DNA of 64,000 bases from Pseudacidovorax sp. RU35E (GTDB taxonomy: Bacteria; Pseudomonadota; Gammaproteobacteria; Burkholderiales; Burkholderiaceae_C): assembly GCF_900156165.1 (NCBI RefSeq), contig NZ_FTMY01000006.1:186001-250000 (forward strand), given 5' to 3'. Under the pieces are notes generated by a model that was not told the origin of the DNA, made no database searches, and saw nothing but the letters and a program-made list of their open reading frames with translations. Positions 46,733 to 57,012 of this stretch are shown here, one piece after another. Numbering within the stretch: position 1 is the first letter of the stretch; every line of letters starts with the position of its first letter. Both the position numbers and the translations under genes were made by a program.

Positions 46733-47665
46733 ATGAGCAAACCCACCACAGGCCCCTTCGAGAAAGCCGCCGGCTGGCTGGACTGGTACACCGGTCCCAG
46801 CAAGCCGAAGTTCCAGGTGCCGGCCGGCAGCGTCGATGCGCACTGCCACGTCTTCGGTCCGGGCGCGGAATTTCCCTACGCGCCCGAGCGCAAGTACACG
46901 CCCTGCGACGCCAGCAAGGCGCAACTCTTCGCGCTGCGCGACCACCTGGGCTTTGCGCGCAACGTGATCGTGCAGGCCACCTGCCACGGCGCGGACAACC
47001 GCGCGCTGGTCGATGCGCTGCAGTCCTCGGACGGCAAGGCGCGCGGCGTGGCCACGGTCAAGCGCAGCGTGACGGACGAGGAGCTGCAGGCCCTGCATGC
47101 CGCCGGCGTGCGCGGCGTGCGATTCAACTTCGTCAAGCGCCTGGTGGACTTCACGCCCAAGGACGAGCTGATGGAGATCGCCGGCCGCATCGCCAAGCTG
47201 GGCTGGCATGTGGTCATCTACTTCGAGGCGGTGGACCTGCCCGAGCTGTGGGACTTCTTCACCGCGCTGCCCACCACGGTGGTGGTGGACCACATGGGCC
47301 GCCCCGATGTGACCAAGCCGGTGGACGGCCCCGAGTTCGCGCTGTTCGAGAAGTTCATGCGCGAACACAGCAATGTGTGGAGCAAGGTGAGCTGCCCCGA
47401 GCGCCTGTCGGTGGCCGGCCCCAAGGCGCTGGACGGCGAGCAGAACGCCTACCGCGACGTGGTGCCCTTCGCCCGCCGCATCGTCGAGCAGTTCCCCGAC
47501 CGCGTGCTGTGGGGCACCGACTGGCCGCACCCCAACCTGAAGGACCACATGCCCGACGACGGCCTGCTGGTGGACTTCATCCCGCACATCGCGACGACGC
47601 CGGAACTCCAGAAGAAGCTCCTGGTCGACAACCCCATGAAGCTCTATTGGCCGGAGGAAGTCTGA
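46733..47665 (+). CDS. ligI: 2-pyrone-4,6-dicarboxylate hydrolase
   Basis: 310-residue metal-independent amidohydrolase-superfamily lactonase opening 2-pyrone-4,6-dicarboxylate. VDAHCHVFGPGAEFPY (His37, His39), the central VVVDHMGRPD and GTDWPHPN (substrate Asp) match LigI. Ribosome site AGGAG before ATG 46733. ligA starts one base after its stop. Confidence 0.95.
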   Translation: MSKPTTGPFEKAAGWLDWYTGPSKPKFQVPAGSVDAHCHVFGPGAEFPYAPERKYTPCDASKAQLFALRDHLGFARNVIVQATCHGADNRALVDALQSSDGKARGVATVKRSVTDEELQALHAAGVRGVRFNFVKRLVDFTPKDELMEIAGRIAKLGWHVVIYFEAVDLPELWDFFTALPTTVVVDHMGRPDVTKPVDGPEFALFEKFMREHSNVWSKVSCPERLSVAGPKALDGEQNAYRDVVPFARRIVEQFPDRVLWGTDWPHPNLKDHMPDDGLLVDFIPHIATTPELQKKLLVDNPMKLYWPEEV

Positions 47666-47666
47666 C

Positions 47667-48981
<1,315 letters not shown>

Positions 48982-49012
48982 CGACCAACTCCTTCAGAAA
49001 GCCAACACCGAC

Positions 49013-49975
49013 ATGACCATCAAAGTCGCACTCGCCGGCGCCGGCGCCTTCGGCATCAAGCACCTGGACGGCATCAAGAACATCCCGGACGTAGAAGTGA
49101 TCTCCCTCATCAGCCGCGACCTGGCCAAGACCCGGGAAGTGGCCGACAAGTACGGCATCCAGCACGTCACCACCGACCTGGCCGACAGCCTGGCCATCCA
49201 GGAGCTGGACGCCGTCATCCTGTGCACGCCCACGCAGATGCACGCCGCCCAGACCAAGGCCTGCCTGCAGGCCGGCAAGCACGTGCAGGTGGAAATTCCC
49301 CTGTGCGACGTGCTCAAGGAAGGCGAGGAAGTGCTGGCCCTGCAGAAGCAGGCCGGCAAGGTGGCCATGGTGGGCCACACCCGCCGCTTCAACCCCAGCC
49401 ACCAGTACGTGCACAAGAAGATCCAGGCCGGCGAATTCAACATCCAGCAGATGGATGTGCAGACCTATTTCTTCCGCCGCACCAACATGAATGCGCTGGG
49501 CCAGCCCCGCAGCTGGACCGACCACCTGCTGTGGCACCACGCCGCCCACACCGTGGACCTGTTCGCCTACCAGGCCGGCAGCCCCATCGTGAAGGCCAAC
49601 GCCGTGCAGGGCCCCATCCACAAGGACCTGGGCATCGCCATGGACATGAGCATCCAGCTGCAGGCCGCCAACGGCGCCATCTGCACGCTGTCGCTCTCGT
49701 TCAACAACGACGGCCCGCTGGGCACCTTCTTCCGCTACATCGGCGACACCGCGACCTACATCGCGCGCTACGACGACCTGGTGCAGTCGCACAGCAAGGG
49801 CGCCGAAGAGCCGGTGGACGTGAGCAAGGTCGACGTGTCGATGAACGGCATCGAGCTGCAGGACCGCGAGTTCTTTGCCGCCATCCGCGAAGGCCGCGAG
49901 CCCAACAGCAGCGTGGCCCAGGTGCTGCCCTGCTACCAGGTGCTGCACCAGCTGGAGCAGCAGCTCGCCGGCTGA
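49013..49975 (+). CDS. ligC: 4-carboxy-2-hydroxymuconate-6-semialdehyde dehydrogenase
   Basis: 320-residue Gfo/Idh/MocA-fold dehydrogenase (LigC/PmdC) oxidising the ring-cleavage hemiacetal to 2-pyrone-4,6-dicarboxylate, the substrate of LigI. NAD(P) motif VALAGAGAFGIKH at residues 5-17; GHTRRFNPSHQYV and WHHAAHTVDLFAYQ are typical. Last gene of the lig run; a palindrome follows the stop. Confidence 0.94.
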   Translation: MTIKVALAGAGAFGIKHLDGIKNIPDVEVISLISRDLAKTREVADKYGIQHVTTDLADSLAIQELDAVILCTPTQMHAAQTKACLQAGKHVQVEIPLCDVLKEGEEVLALQKQAGKVAMVGHTRRFNPSHQYVHKKIQAGEFNIQQMDVQTYFFRRTNMNALGQPRSWTDHLLWHHAAHTVDLFAYQAGSPIVKANAVQGPIHKDLGIAMDMSIQLQAANGAICTLSLSFNNDGPLGTFFRYIGDTATYIARYDDLVQSHSKGAEEPVDVSKVDVSMNGIELQDREFFAAIREGREPNSSVAQVLPCYQVLHQLEQQLAG

Positions 49976-49988
49976 GGCACGGCCCAGG

Positions 49989-50010
49989 GGCCGGATCGCT
50001 TGATCCGGCC
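49989..50010. promoter_or_regulatory. Perfect palindrome overlapping -35 of the GIY-YIG/MarR unit
   Basis: GGCCGGATC (49989-49997) and GATCCGGCC (50002-50010), 4-base gap. It lies 13 bases after the ligC stop and includes the -35 TTGATC (50000-50005) of the following promoter. Could be a ligC terminator stem (but it is followed by AAAATAA, not T-run) or an operator. Confidence 0.6.
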
Positions 50011-50060
50011 AAAATAACCCGGGTAAAATTGCGGGCAGGTGCTGAGGGGCGCCTGCCCGC
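50000..50060 (+). promoter_or_regulatory. Sigma70-like promoter plus 12-bp hairpin/operator
   Basis: -35 TTGATC (50000-50005), 18-base spacer, -10 TAAAAT (50024-50029). Directly after, GCGGGCAGGTGC (50031-50042) pairs with GCGCCTGCCCGC (50049-50060) including one G-T pair, 6-base loop. Transcription would begin inside the left arm, so it may act as DNA operator rather than an RNA hairpin. From 50061 to 50172 no further gene or known motif is recognised; it is a leader of about 135 bases. Confidence 0.6.
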
Positions 50061-50172
50061 ACAAGAGGCTCTCACCCTCCCGACTCGTTTCTTCTTCTTC
50101 CGTGGACAGACCGCGGTCTTCGTTCGAGCCCCATGCGGGACCGGCTCGCCGACGAGGACCTGGAGCACTGCC

Positions 50173-50553
50173 ATGACCCCTTCCCTTTCCCTGCAGGCCC
50201 GTCGCGAGCTGACGCGCCAGTACAAGCAGGCCTTTCCCGCCATGGGCATCTATGCCCTGCGCTGCGAGGCCGCCGGGCTGCTGCGCGTGGGCAGCAGCCG
50301 CCATCTGGACGGAATCTTCAACCGCCTGCGCTTCGAACTCATGCGTGGCGCCCATCGCGACCGAACCTTGCAATCGGCCTGGAACACCCACGGCGCCGAG
50401 GCCTTCCGCTTCGAGGTCGTCGACCGCGTGAAGGAGCGCGACGATCCCGCCTTCGACTACGACGCCGAACTGGCGACGCTGCTGGCGCTGTGGGAGGCCG
50501 AGTTGCCGTCACCCGCGGCCGAGGGCGGCGCACGACAAGGAGGCGGCGTATGA
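50173..50553 (+). CDS. GIY-YIG-like small protein
   Basis: 126-residue protein resembling short GIY-YIG nuclease family members. MGIYALRCE near residues 24-32 gives the GIY part and RVGSSRHLDGIFNRLRFEL gives the YIG-like part (VGSS); a following segment LQSAWNTHGAEAFRFEVVDR matches the C-terminal part of the family. Nuclease activity is not proven; the canonical YIG tyrosine is replaced. First in a three-gene unit; stop overlaps the next start (ATGA). Confidence 0.7.
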   Translation: MTPSLSLQARRELTRQYKQAFPAMGIYALRCEAAGLLRVGSSRHLDGIFNRLRFELMRGAHRDRTLQSAWNTHGAEAFRFEVVDRVKERDDPAFDYDAELATLLALWEAELPSPAAEGGARQGGGV

Positions 50554-51008
50554 GCCGGCCAACCGACGCCCAGGCCATGCGGCTCGGCCTCGCGCTGGCC
50601 CGGGCCCATGCGCGCCAGCAGCAGCGCCTGGACGAACGTCTGGGCATGTGGCACGGCCTCGACGCCAAGGACTTCCTGCTGCTCGATGTGCTGACGCAGG
50701 CATCGCATGGACGTCTGCCCACGCTGCAGCTCGCGCAGGCCCTGCACATCGCGCCCTCGGCGCTCGTCCGGCAACTGATGCCACTGGAGAAGACCGGCCT
50801 CGTCGCACGCGAGGCCGGCGCCGTGCTGCTGCGGCCCGCCGGCCGGCAACTGCATGCCGAAGCCGCGCAGACCGTGAGCGCGGTGTGCGCCAAGGCCTGG
50901 GCCGGCGTCGGGCTGGATCGGTGCGGCCCGGACGCACTGCAGTCGCAGCTCGATGCCGTGGCAAGCAGCGCCGTCATCCCGACACCGTCCGCGGCGCCCG
51001 TGCCATGA
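50550..51008 (+). CDS. MarR-like winged-helix protein
   Basis: 152-residue protein with a MarR-type winged-helix pattern: HGLDAKDFLLLDVLTQA, then LPTLQLAQALHIAPSALVRQLMPLEKTGLV (recognition helix) and a short wing (REAGAVLLRPAGRQ). Possible repressor of its own operon, which carries two palindromes in its promoter. Coupled by ATGA at both ends to the GIY-YIG-like gene and the downstream unknown gene. Confidence 0.75.
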   Translation: MSRPTDAQAMRLGLALARAHARQQQRLDERLGMWHGLDAKDFLLLDVLTQASHGRLPTLQLAQALHIAPSALVRQLMPLEKTGLVAREAGAVLLRPAGRQLHAEAAQTVSAVCAKAWAGVGLDRCGPDALQSQLDAVASSAVIPTPSAAPVP

Positions 51009-51580
51009 GCCAGCGGCCGCTCGGGCAGAAGCCCACCCGTGACGACGTCCCGACAGGAAGCGTCAAGGTCCCGGCGGAGGAACTCAAGGTGCGTGCCCGC
51101 GTGCGCCTGAACCGCGCCCACCGCGAGGGCCGCAGCGATGACCGCACCCTGGGCGACCATCTGCAGGCTGCGGCGCGCGAACTCGGCTTCCTGCACTGGG
51201 ACCATGCCCGCCGTGTGCTGGGCGGCCTGGCCGCGCCGGGCGATGACATGGGCGACTTCTGGCATGCGCCGCGCACGGGCCTGCTGCTGCACCTCTGGTT
51301 CGCGCGCCATGACGAGGCAGCGCCGGTGCTCGCGACGCAGCCGGGCGGCTTCCTGCTGCCCTATCGCCGCCAGTGCTTCATCGTGCAGGCACCCTTCATC
51401 GAGGCCCTGGGCCTCGACGCGGCCGACCCTGCATGGCAAGCCATCGGCCATGACCTGGTGGCCGGCTACGGCACGGCGGCCTGGCAGCACCTAGCCTGGC
51501 AAAGAGTCCGTGCACCGCTTTCAACCTTCCAACCCCGACTAAGCTCTGCCCATGCACACACGACGTATCGCGAACTTTGA
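51005..51580 (+). CDS. Conserved hypothetical protein
   Basis: 191-residue soluble protein I do not recognise. N-terminal basic region (KVRARVRLNRAHREGRSDD), then a tryptophan- and histidine-rich core: LGFLHWDHARRVLGG, DMGDFWHAPRTGLLLHLWFA, FLLPYRRQCFIVQAPF. No signal peptide or membrane segment. Its last 29 bases overlap the aldo/keto reductase gene, in a different frame. The conserved-looking core suggests a metal- or nucleotide-binding fold, but no motif is certain. Confidence 0.65.
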   Translation: MSQRPLGQKPTRDDVPTGSVKVPAEELKVRARVRLNRAHREGRSDDRTLGDHLQAAARELGFLHWDHARRVLGGLAAPGDDMGDFWHAPRTGLLLHLWFARHDEAAPVLATQPGGFLLPYRRQCFIVQAPFIEALGLDAADPAWQAIGHDLVAGYGTAAWQHLAWQRVRAPLSTFQPRLSSAHAHTTYREL

Positions 51581-52559
51581 GGTCTCGGCCATCGGCCTGG
51601 GCTGCATGAACCTGAGCCATGCCTATGGCGTGCCCCCCTCGCCCGAGCAGGGCGAGCGCGTGCTGCTGGCAGCGCTGGATGCCGGCGTGACGCTCTTCGA
51701 CACGGCCGCACTCTATGGCTTCGGCGCCAACGAAGAACTGGTGGGCCGCGTGCTGAAGAAGCACCGCCATCAGCTCACGCTGTGCAGCAAGGGCGGCATG
51801 GCCGGCGCCAGGGGCGAGGACGGCGTGATGCGCCGCGTGATCGACGGTCGCCCCGCCACGCTGCGCCGCAACTGCGAGGACAGCCTGCGCCGCCTGAACA
51901 CCGACGTCATCGACCTGTACTACCTGCACCGGTGGGACAAGAAGGTGCCCATCGAGGATTCGGTGGGCGAGATGTCGCGCCTGATCGAGGAAGGCAAGGT
52001 GCGCGCGCTGGGCCTGTCGGAAGTCTCGGCAGGCACGCTGCGCAAGGCCGCCGCCGTGCATCCCATCGCCGCCGTGCAGACCGAGTATTCGCTGTGGACG
52101 CGCAATCCCGAGATCGCCGTGCTGGCCGCCTGCCGCGAATTGGGCACCGCCTTCGTGGCCTTCAGCCCGCTGGCCCGCGCCTACCTGACGGGCCGCCTCA
52201 CGGACGTGGCCGCGCTGGACGCCAAGGACATCCGCCGGCCCATGCCGCGCTTCTCGGCCGAGCACTATCCGCGCAACCTGTCGCTGCTTTCCGGCTTCGA
52301 GGCCCTGGCGCAGGAAGCCGGCTGCACGCCCGCCCAACTGGCACTGGCCTGGCTGCTGGCCCAAGGCGAGGACATCCTCCCCATCCCCGGCACCACCAGC
52401 CTGGACCATCTGCACGAGGACTTGGCCGCGGCCGACCTCCGACTGCCCGCCGACGTGATCGCGCGCGCTGGCGAGCTCATCAACCAGCACACCGTGAGCG
52501 GTCCGCGCTACCCGGCGCAGGCGACGCAGGAAGTGGACACGGAGGAGTTCGCCGGCTGA
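51552..52559 (+). CDS. Aldo/keto reductase
   Basis: 335-residue NADPH-dependent reductase. Catalytic tetrad regions visible: DTAALYGFGANEE (Asp, Tyr), LCSKGG (Lys) and YYLHRWDKKVPIED (His). NADP tail GTTSLDHLHEDLAA. YafB/Tas-like type; substrate unknown. Start overlaps the upstream hypothetical gene by 29 bases. Confidence 0.93.
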   Translation: MHTRRIANFEVSAIGLGCMNLSHAYGVPPSPEQGERVLLAALDAGVTLFDTAALYGFGANEELVGRVLKKHRHQLTLCSKGGMAGARGEDGVMRRVIDGRPATLRRNCEDSLRRLNTDVIDLYYLHRWDKKVPIEDSVGEMSRLIEEGKVRALGLSEVSAGTLRKAAAVHPIAAVQTEYSLWTRNPEIAVLAACRELGTAFVAFSPLARAYLTGRLTDVAALDAKDIRRPMPRFSAEHYPRNLSLLSGFEALAQEAGCTPAQLALAWLLAQGEDILPIPGTTSLDHLHEDLAAADLRLPADVIARAGELINQHTVSGPRYPAQATQEVDTEEFAG

Positions 52560-52625
52560 ACCGCGGTCGGTGTGCCGGGTGGCGGGCGTGGCGGCGCATC
52601 GGCCTTGAAGCGAACGCCGCTGTCC

Positions 52626-53519
52626 TCAGCGGCCCGCCAGCGCACGCACCGTGCCGGTCAGCACCGCGGTCATCGCGTCGCCCACGGCACGCAGCGGCCG
52701 GCTGTCGGCGTCCGACTTGCGGCACACCAGGGACATCTGCACCGCCGGTGCCGCACGGCCCAGCCGCACGAAGCGCACCGGGTAGGACTGGCAGAAGCCG
52801 CTGTCGACCAGGTGGACGAGCGCGATGCCCAGCCCTGCGCTGACCATCGCCACGATGGCCGGCACGCTGTCGAACTCCAGCGTGCCGCGCGCGGCCGGAA
52901 CCTGGCTGGCCACGTAGCGGGCCGCCAGCTGGCCGGAAATGGTCTGGCGGTCGTAGCGGATCCACTCGTACTGTTTGAACAGCGCCGGAACCGAGGTCTC
53001 GCGCGCGTCGGGCGGCGCGATGAGCTGCATCTCGCGGCGCATCAGCGATCGCCAATGCAGGCGCACGGAGCCGCCTCCCTCCGGTTCGGCGACGACGGCG
53101 GCGTCGAGCTCGCCACGCTTGACCGCATCGGTCAGGCCGGCGCTGCGGCCACGCGTCGGCCGCACCTCCAGACGCGGGTACCGCTCACGCAGCGCCGAAA
53201 GGGTTCCCGGCAGCAGCGTGGGCATCAGCGACTCGATGATGCCGAAGCGAACCACACCCTCGATCGCCGTCACATCGCGCCGCCGCAATGACTGCAGCTG
53301 CTGCAGACCGGGCCGCAGCGCTGCCGCCACGTCATGGGCCAGCGCGGTCGCCCGGATCGCGTGGCCCGAGCGGTCGAAGAGAGGCTGCCCCAGATAGGCC
53401 TCGAGCTGTCGCATCTGCATGCTCACCGCACTGGCCGTCAGGTTCATTTCGGTGGCGGCCGCCGCCAGCGAGCCACCGCGCAAGACGGCATCCAGGGTGT
53501 CGAACATCTCGATCTTCAT
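52626..53519 (-). CDS. LysR-family regulator
   Basis: 297-residue regulator, HTH FDTLDAVLRGGSLAAAATEM with ASAVSMQMRQLE. Divergent from the 2-oxoglutarate dioxygenase gene across 101 bases. That gap has an AT-rich imperfect palindrome around GCGCAAATTTATTCGC, typical size for a LysR site. Probable regulator of the dioxygenase. Confidence 0.9.
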   Translation of the reverse strand: MKIEMFDTLDAVLRGGSLAAAATEMNLTASAVSMQMRQLEAYLGQPLFDRSGHAIRATALAHDVAAALRPGLQQLQSLRRRDVTAIEGVVRFGIIESLMPTLLPGTLSALRERYPRLEVRPTRGRSAGLTDAVKRGELDAAVVAEPEGGGSVRLHWRSLMRREMQLIAPPDARETSVPALFKQYEWIRYDRQTISGQLAARYVASQVPAARGTLEFDSVPAIVAMVSAGLGIALVHLVDSGFCQSYPVRFVRLGRAAPAVQMSLVCRKSDADSRPLRAVGDAMTAVLTGTVRALAGR

Positions 53520-53620
53520 CAGATTTCCTTGCTTTGGAGCGCAAATTTATTCGCTTTTTCTTGGCAAGAGGCGTTTCTAGACTGCGTCCACCGATTCACT
53601 TCAGTCAAAAGAGACGCCCC

Positions 53621-54745
53621 ATGAACACCGCCAAACCCCAAGGCTGGACCACCGAAGACGCCCGGCTCGACACCTCCTGGATCCAGCGTCTGAGCAGCGC
53701 CGAAGTCGCGGGCTTCGACCGCGCACTGGCGCATGCCAAGGCCTGCGGCAAGTCCTGGCTGGCGATGACCGCCGCGGACTTCCCGCTCGACGATGCCGCC
53801 CGCACGGCGCTGCAACGTGCCTTCGCCACCACGCAGGGCCGCTGGGGCATGTGCCTGCTCAAGGGATTTCCCGTCGACCGCTGGAGCGAGGAGGACACCA
53901 AGCTCGCCTACTGGGGCATGGGCCTGCACGTGGGCGTCGCGCGCACACAGAACCCGGCCAGCCAGTACATGAACGACGTGCGCGACGAGGGCGCTGCCTA
54001 CAAGGCCGCCAACGGCCGCAGTCGCGGCTACAACACCAAGGCCGGGCTGGACTTCCACATGGACTCGGCGGACGTGGTGGCGCTGCTGTGCCGGCGCACC
54101 GCGAAGACCGGCGGCGAGAGCCTGGTGGCCAGCACGATCGCGGTGGCCGCCGAACTGGCGCGCCGGCGGCCGGACTTGCTGGAAGTACTGAAGCAGCCCT
54201 ACTACCACCACTACCAGGGCTCGCAGGACCCCGAGCAACCGCCCTACTACGCCTGCCCCATCATCGGCAGCGACCCCGAGCACTTCACGATGCGGGTCAA
54301 CCGCAAGAACATCGTGGCCGCCGAACGCGACTTCCCCGAGCTGCCCCGCGTGACGCCGCAACAGTGGGAAGCCCTCGACCTGCTCGAAGAGATCATGGCC
54401 GACCCGCGCTGGTGCTTCCGCATGCAGTTGGAGCAGGGCGACGTCCAATTGGTCAACAACTACGTGATCGTGCATTCGCGCACGCCCTTCGAGGACTTCG
54501 AGGAGCCCGACCGCAAGCGTCACCTGCTGCGCCTGTGGTTGGCCGTTCCGGGCTCGCAGCCGCTGCCTGCCGATTGGGCCGAGTACTTCATCGACACGCG
54601 GCCCGGCTCGGTGCGTGGCGGGTTGCGGGGGTCGCAGTCGACGGACGAGTTCGCCGCCTACGAGCAGCGGCAGGCCGCGGCATTGGGCATGGCCTGGCGA
54701 CCCTGGGCGCCCGTGCGTCGACGCGAAGCGGCGGTTGCGGCCTGA
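53621..54745 (+). CDS. TauD/TfdA family Fe(II)/2-oxoglutarate dioxygenase
   Basis: 374-residue oxygenase. Iron facial triad visible: His146-x-Asp148 in LDFHMDSADV and His285 in YVIVHSRTPFED; the 2-oxoglutarate Arg lies in KRHLLRLWLAV. Such enzymes hydroxylate carboxylates, sulfonates or amino acids. ATG 53621. Flanked by a divergent LysR and convergent with the CoA-transferase gene (63-base gap). Substrate not predictable from sequence. Confidence 0.92.
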   Translation: MNTAKPQGWTTEDARLDTSWIQRLSSAEVAGFDRALAHAKACGKSWLAMTAADFPLDDAARTALQRAFATTQGRWGMCLLKGFPVDRWSEEDTKLAYWGMGLHVGVARTQNPASQYMNDVRDEGAAYKAANGRSRGYNTKAGLDFHMDSADVVALLCRRTAKTGGESLVASTIAVAAELARRRPDLLEVLKQPYYHHYQGSQDPEQPPYYACPIIGSDPEHFTMRVNRKNIVAAERDFPELPRVTPQQWEALDLLEEIMADPRWCFRMQLEQGDVQLVNNYVIVHSRTPFEDFEEPDRKRHLLRLWLAVPGSQPLPADWAEYFIDTRPGSVRGGLRGSQSTDEFAAYEQRQAAALGMAWRPWAPVRRREAAVAA

Positions 54746-54808
54746 AGTGCCCACGCTGCATGCGCAGCCGTCGTCCGTGCAGGTGCCGCCGCCGCGGCGG
54801 CACCGAAT

Positions 54809-55966
54809 TCAGTCCGCGCCGACCTCACCCCGAATGGCGTCGTCGTGCTGGCCCAGCGTCGGGGCGGCAAAGGGCGCGGGCCCCGGCGTGCGCCCATAGA
54901 CCCAGGGCTGGGCGAATGCGCGATAGCTGCCCAGCGTGGGATGCGGCAACGTCGTGATCATGGCCTCGGCCTGGACCTGGGGATCGTCGAACATGTCCGC
55001 GACGCTGCGGGCCGCGGCGCAGGGCACGCTGTCGCCGAACACCGTCTCCCACTCGCGTGCCGTCCGCGCCGCGAGGGCTTCTCGCAGGCGGGGCACGATC
55101 TCGTCGCGGTGCTGTGCCCGCTTCTTCACGGTGTCGTAGCGCGGGTCGTCGTGCAGGGCCATCAGCCCGGTCCGCTCGCACAGCGCGCGCCAGAAGTGCG
55201 GTGTGTTGGCCGACAGGTACAGGTGGCCCTCGCGCGTCGGGTGCAGACCGGTGAGGCCGCCCGAGCGCATGTCACGGCCCACGTCCCGCGGCTCGTCCTC
55301 GGCCCAGACGAGGCGGGCCGACTGCATCGTCAATGCCGCGCGCAACAGCGACACGCCGACCTGCTGGCCACGCCCGCTCTTCTCCCGCTCATAGAGCGCC
55401 GAGGCGATGCCCCCGGCCACCAGGGACGAGGCGAAGTAGTCCACCACCGAGCCGTAGAGGATCTCCGGCGGCCCGCCGCGTGGCCCCTGTTCGTCGCACA
55501 TGCCGCTGTAGGTCTGCAGGACCTGGTCGTAGCCCGCCTTGTCCTTGAGCGGTCCGGTCCCGCCGAAGCCGGTGATGTCGCAGTAGATCAGCCGGTCGTT
55601 CAGCGGCTGGAGCTGCGCATAGCCGATGCCCAGTCGCTCGGCCACGCCCGGCCGGAAGTTGTGTACCAGCACGTCGGCCTCGGCCACCAGGCGCAGCAGC
55701 ATCGCGAGGTCGGCAGGCTGCTTGAGGTCGAGCACGACACCACGCTTGCTGCGATTCACGCCGACGAAGGCGCGGCTTTCGTGGGCCAGGGTCGAGGGAT
55801 AGTGGCGCAGGTTGTCGCCGCCGGGCGGCTCGATCTTCAGCACCTCGGCGCCCTGGTCGGCCAGTAGCGTGCAGCCGTAGGGTCCGGCGATGTAGGCACT
55901 GAGGTCGAGTACGCGCACGCCGGCCAGCGGGCCGCCTGTGGCGGCAGAAGAAGAGGGTGTCGTCAT
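54809..55966 (-). CDS. CaiB/BaiF family CoA-transferase
   Basis: 385-residue class III CoA-transferase: ADQGAEVLKIEPPGGDNLRH, NRSKRGVVLDLK, FRPGVAERLGIGY, and the catalytic-region ITGFGGTGP. Transfers CoA between carboxylates. Starts inside the stop of the Bug gene (ATGA overlap), so one operon with Bug and CoA-ester lyase. Possibly activates a hydroxylated dicarboxylic acid. Confidence 0.93.
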   Translation of the reverse strand: MTTPSSSAATGGPLAGVRVLDLSAYIAGPYGCTLLADQGAEVLKIEPPGGDNLRHYPSTLAHESRAFVGVNRSKRGVVLDLKQPADLAMLLRLVAEADVLVHNFRPGVAERLGIGYAQLQPLNDRLIYCDITGFGGTGPLKDKAGYDQVLQTYSGMCDEQGPRGGPPEILYGSVVDYFASSLVAGGIASALYEREKSGRGQQVGVSLLRAALTMQSARLVWAEDEPRDVGRDMRSGGLTGLHPTREGHLYLSANTPHFWRALCERTGLMALHDDPRYDTVKKRAQHRDEIVPRLREALAARTAREWETVFGDSVPCAAARSVADMFDDPQVQAEAMITTLPHPTLGSYRAFAQPWVYGRTPGPAPFAAPTLGQHDDAIRGEVGAD

Positions 55967-56946
55967 TCGGGCAGGATGTTCTGTTGCTGGGCCAGCTTGC
56001 GCCAGCGCGGGATGTCGGCGGCGATGACGGCCGCGAACTGCGCCGGCGTCATCGGGGCGGCCAGGGCGCCTTCCTTCAGGAGGAATTCCTTGAACTCGGG
56101 CGTGGCGAGCACCTTGTTCACCTCGGCGTTGAGCTTCGCGACCACGTCGGGCGGGGTGCCTGCGGGTGCCAGCAGGCCCCACCAGGCCTCGAAGTCGTAG
56201 CCCGGCGCCGCCGTGGCCATGGGCGGCAGTTCAGGGGCGATCGGGCTCGGCTGCGCACTGGTGACGGCAATGGCGCGGATGCGTCCGCTTCGCACGTGGG
56301 GCATGATCGACGGCCCGCTCGAGATCAGCAGCTGGACCTGGTTGCCGATCAGGTCGGTCACCGCGGGGCCGATGCCGCGGTACGGCACGTGCAGCACGTA
56401 GGTGCCGGTCAGCGCCTTCAACTGTTCGGTGGCGAACTGGTTCGTGCTGGCGATGCCCGAACTGGCATAGCCGTACTTGCCTGGCGCTGCCTTCAGGGCG
56501 GCCACGAGTTCCTTCGGGGTCTGGGCCGGGAACGTGTTGTTCACGGCGACGATGAACGGGCCCTTGGCCATCATGGCCACCGGCGCCAGGTCTTTGGCCG
56601 CGTCGAAGGGCAGCCGTGTCTGGATCGCCGCATTCGTAACCAGGCTGGACGACACGGCCACCAGCGTGTAGCCGTCGGCCGGTGCCTTGGCGACGAAGGC
56701 CGTGCCGGTGTTGCCACTGGCGCCAGGCTTGTTTTCCACCACCACCGGCTGCTTTAGGGCCATCGACAGGCCACGCGCCATGAAGCGCGCGAAGCTGTCG
56801 TTGGAGCCACCGGCCGCATACGGCACGACGATGGTGATCGGCTTGACCGGATAGTTGTCCTGGGCGTGGACGGACGGGATGCCCAGGGCGCACAGCGACG
56901 CGAGGGCGATGGCCGCGCGGCGATGCCGCTGGAAGGCGATGGACAT
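55963..56946 (-). CDS. Bug-family solute-binding protein
   Basis: 327-residue periplasmic binding protein with signal peptide; motifs YPVKPITIVVPYAAGGSNDSFAR, VVVENKPGASGNTGTAF and VPYRGIGPAVTD. Middle gene of CoA-lyase - Bug - CoA-transferase. Probably binds the substrate of this cluster; no TctAB partners. Confidence 0.93.
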   Translation of the reverse strand: MSIAFQRHRRAAIALASLCALGIPSVHAQDNYPVKPITIVVPYAAGGSNDSFARFMARGLSMALKQPVVVENKPGASGNTGTAFVAKAPADGYTLVAVSSSLVTNAAIQTRLPFDAAKDLAPVAMMAKGPFIVAVNNTFPAQTPKELVAALKAAPGKYGYASSGIASTNQFATEQLKALTGTYVLHVPYRGIGPAVTDLIGNQVQLLISSGPSIMPHVRSGRIRAIAVTSAQPSPIAPELPPMATAAPGYDFEAWWGLLAPAGTPPDVVAKLNAEVNKVLATPEFKEFLLKEGALAAPMTPAQFAAVIAADIPRWRKLAQQQNILPE

Positions 56947-57012
56947 GATTTCGAAGTCTCCTGTTGTTGGTGATGGACTGGCGCGGCCCGCGTTGCCAGG
57001 CCGCCCATGGGT

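Noticed and set aside
50061-50172. Known riboswitch in the leader of the GIY-YIG-like gene
   Set aside because: Compared by eye with guanidine-II and other short motifs; no matching ACGR loops or conserved core could be found.
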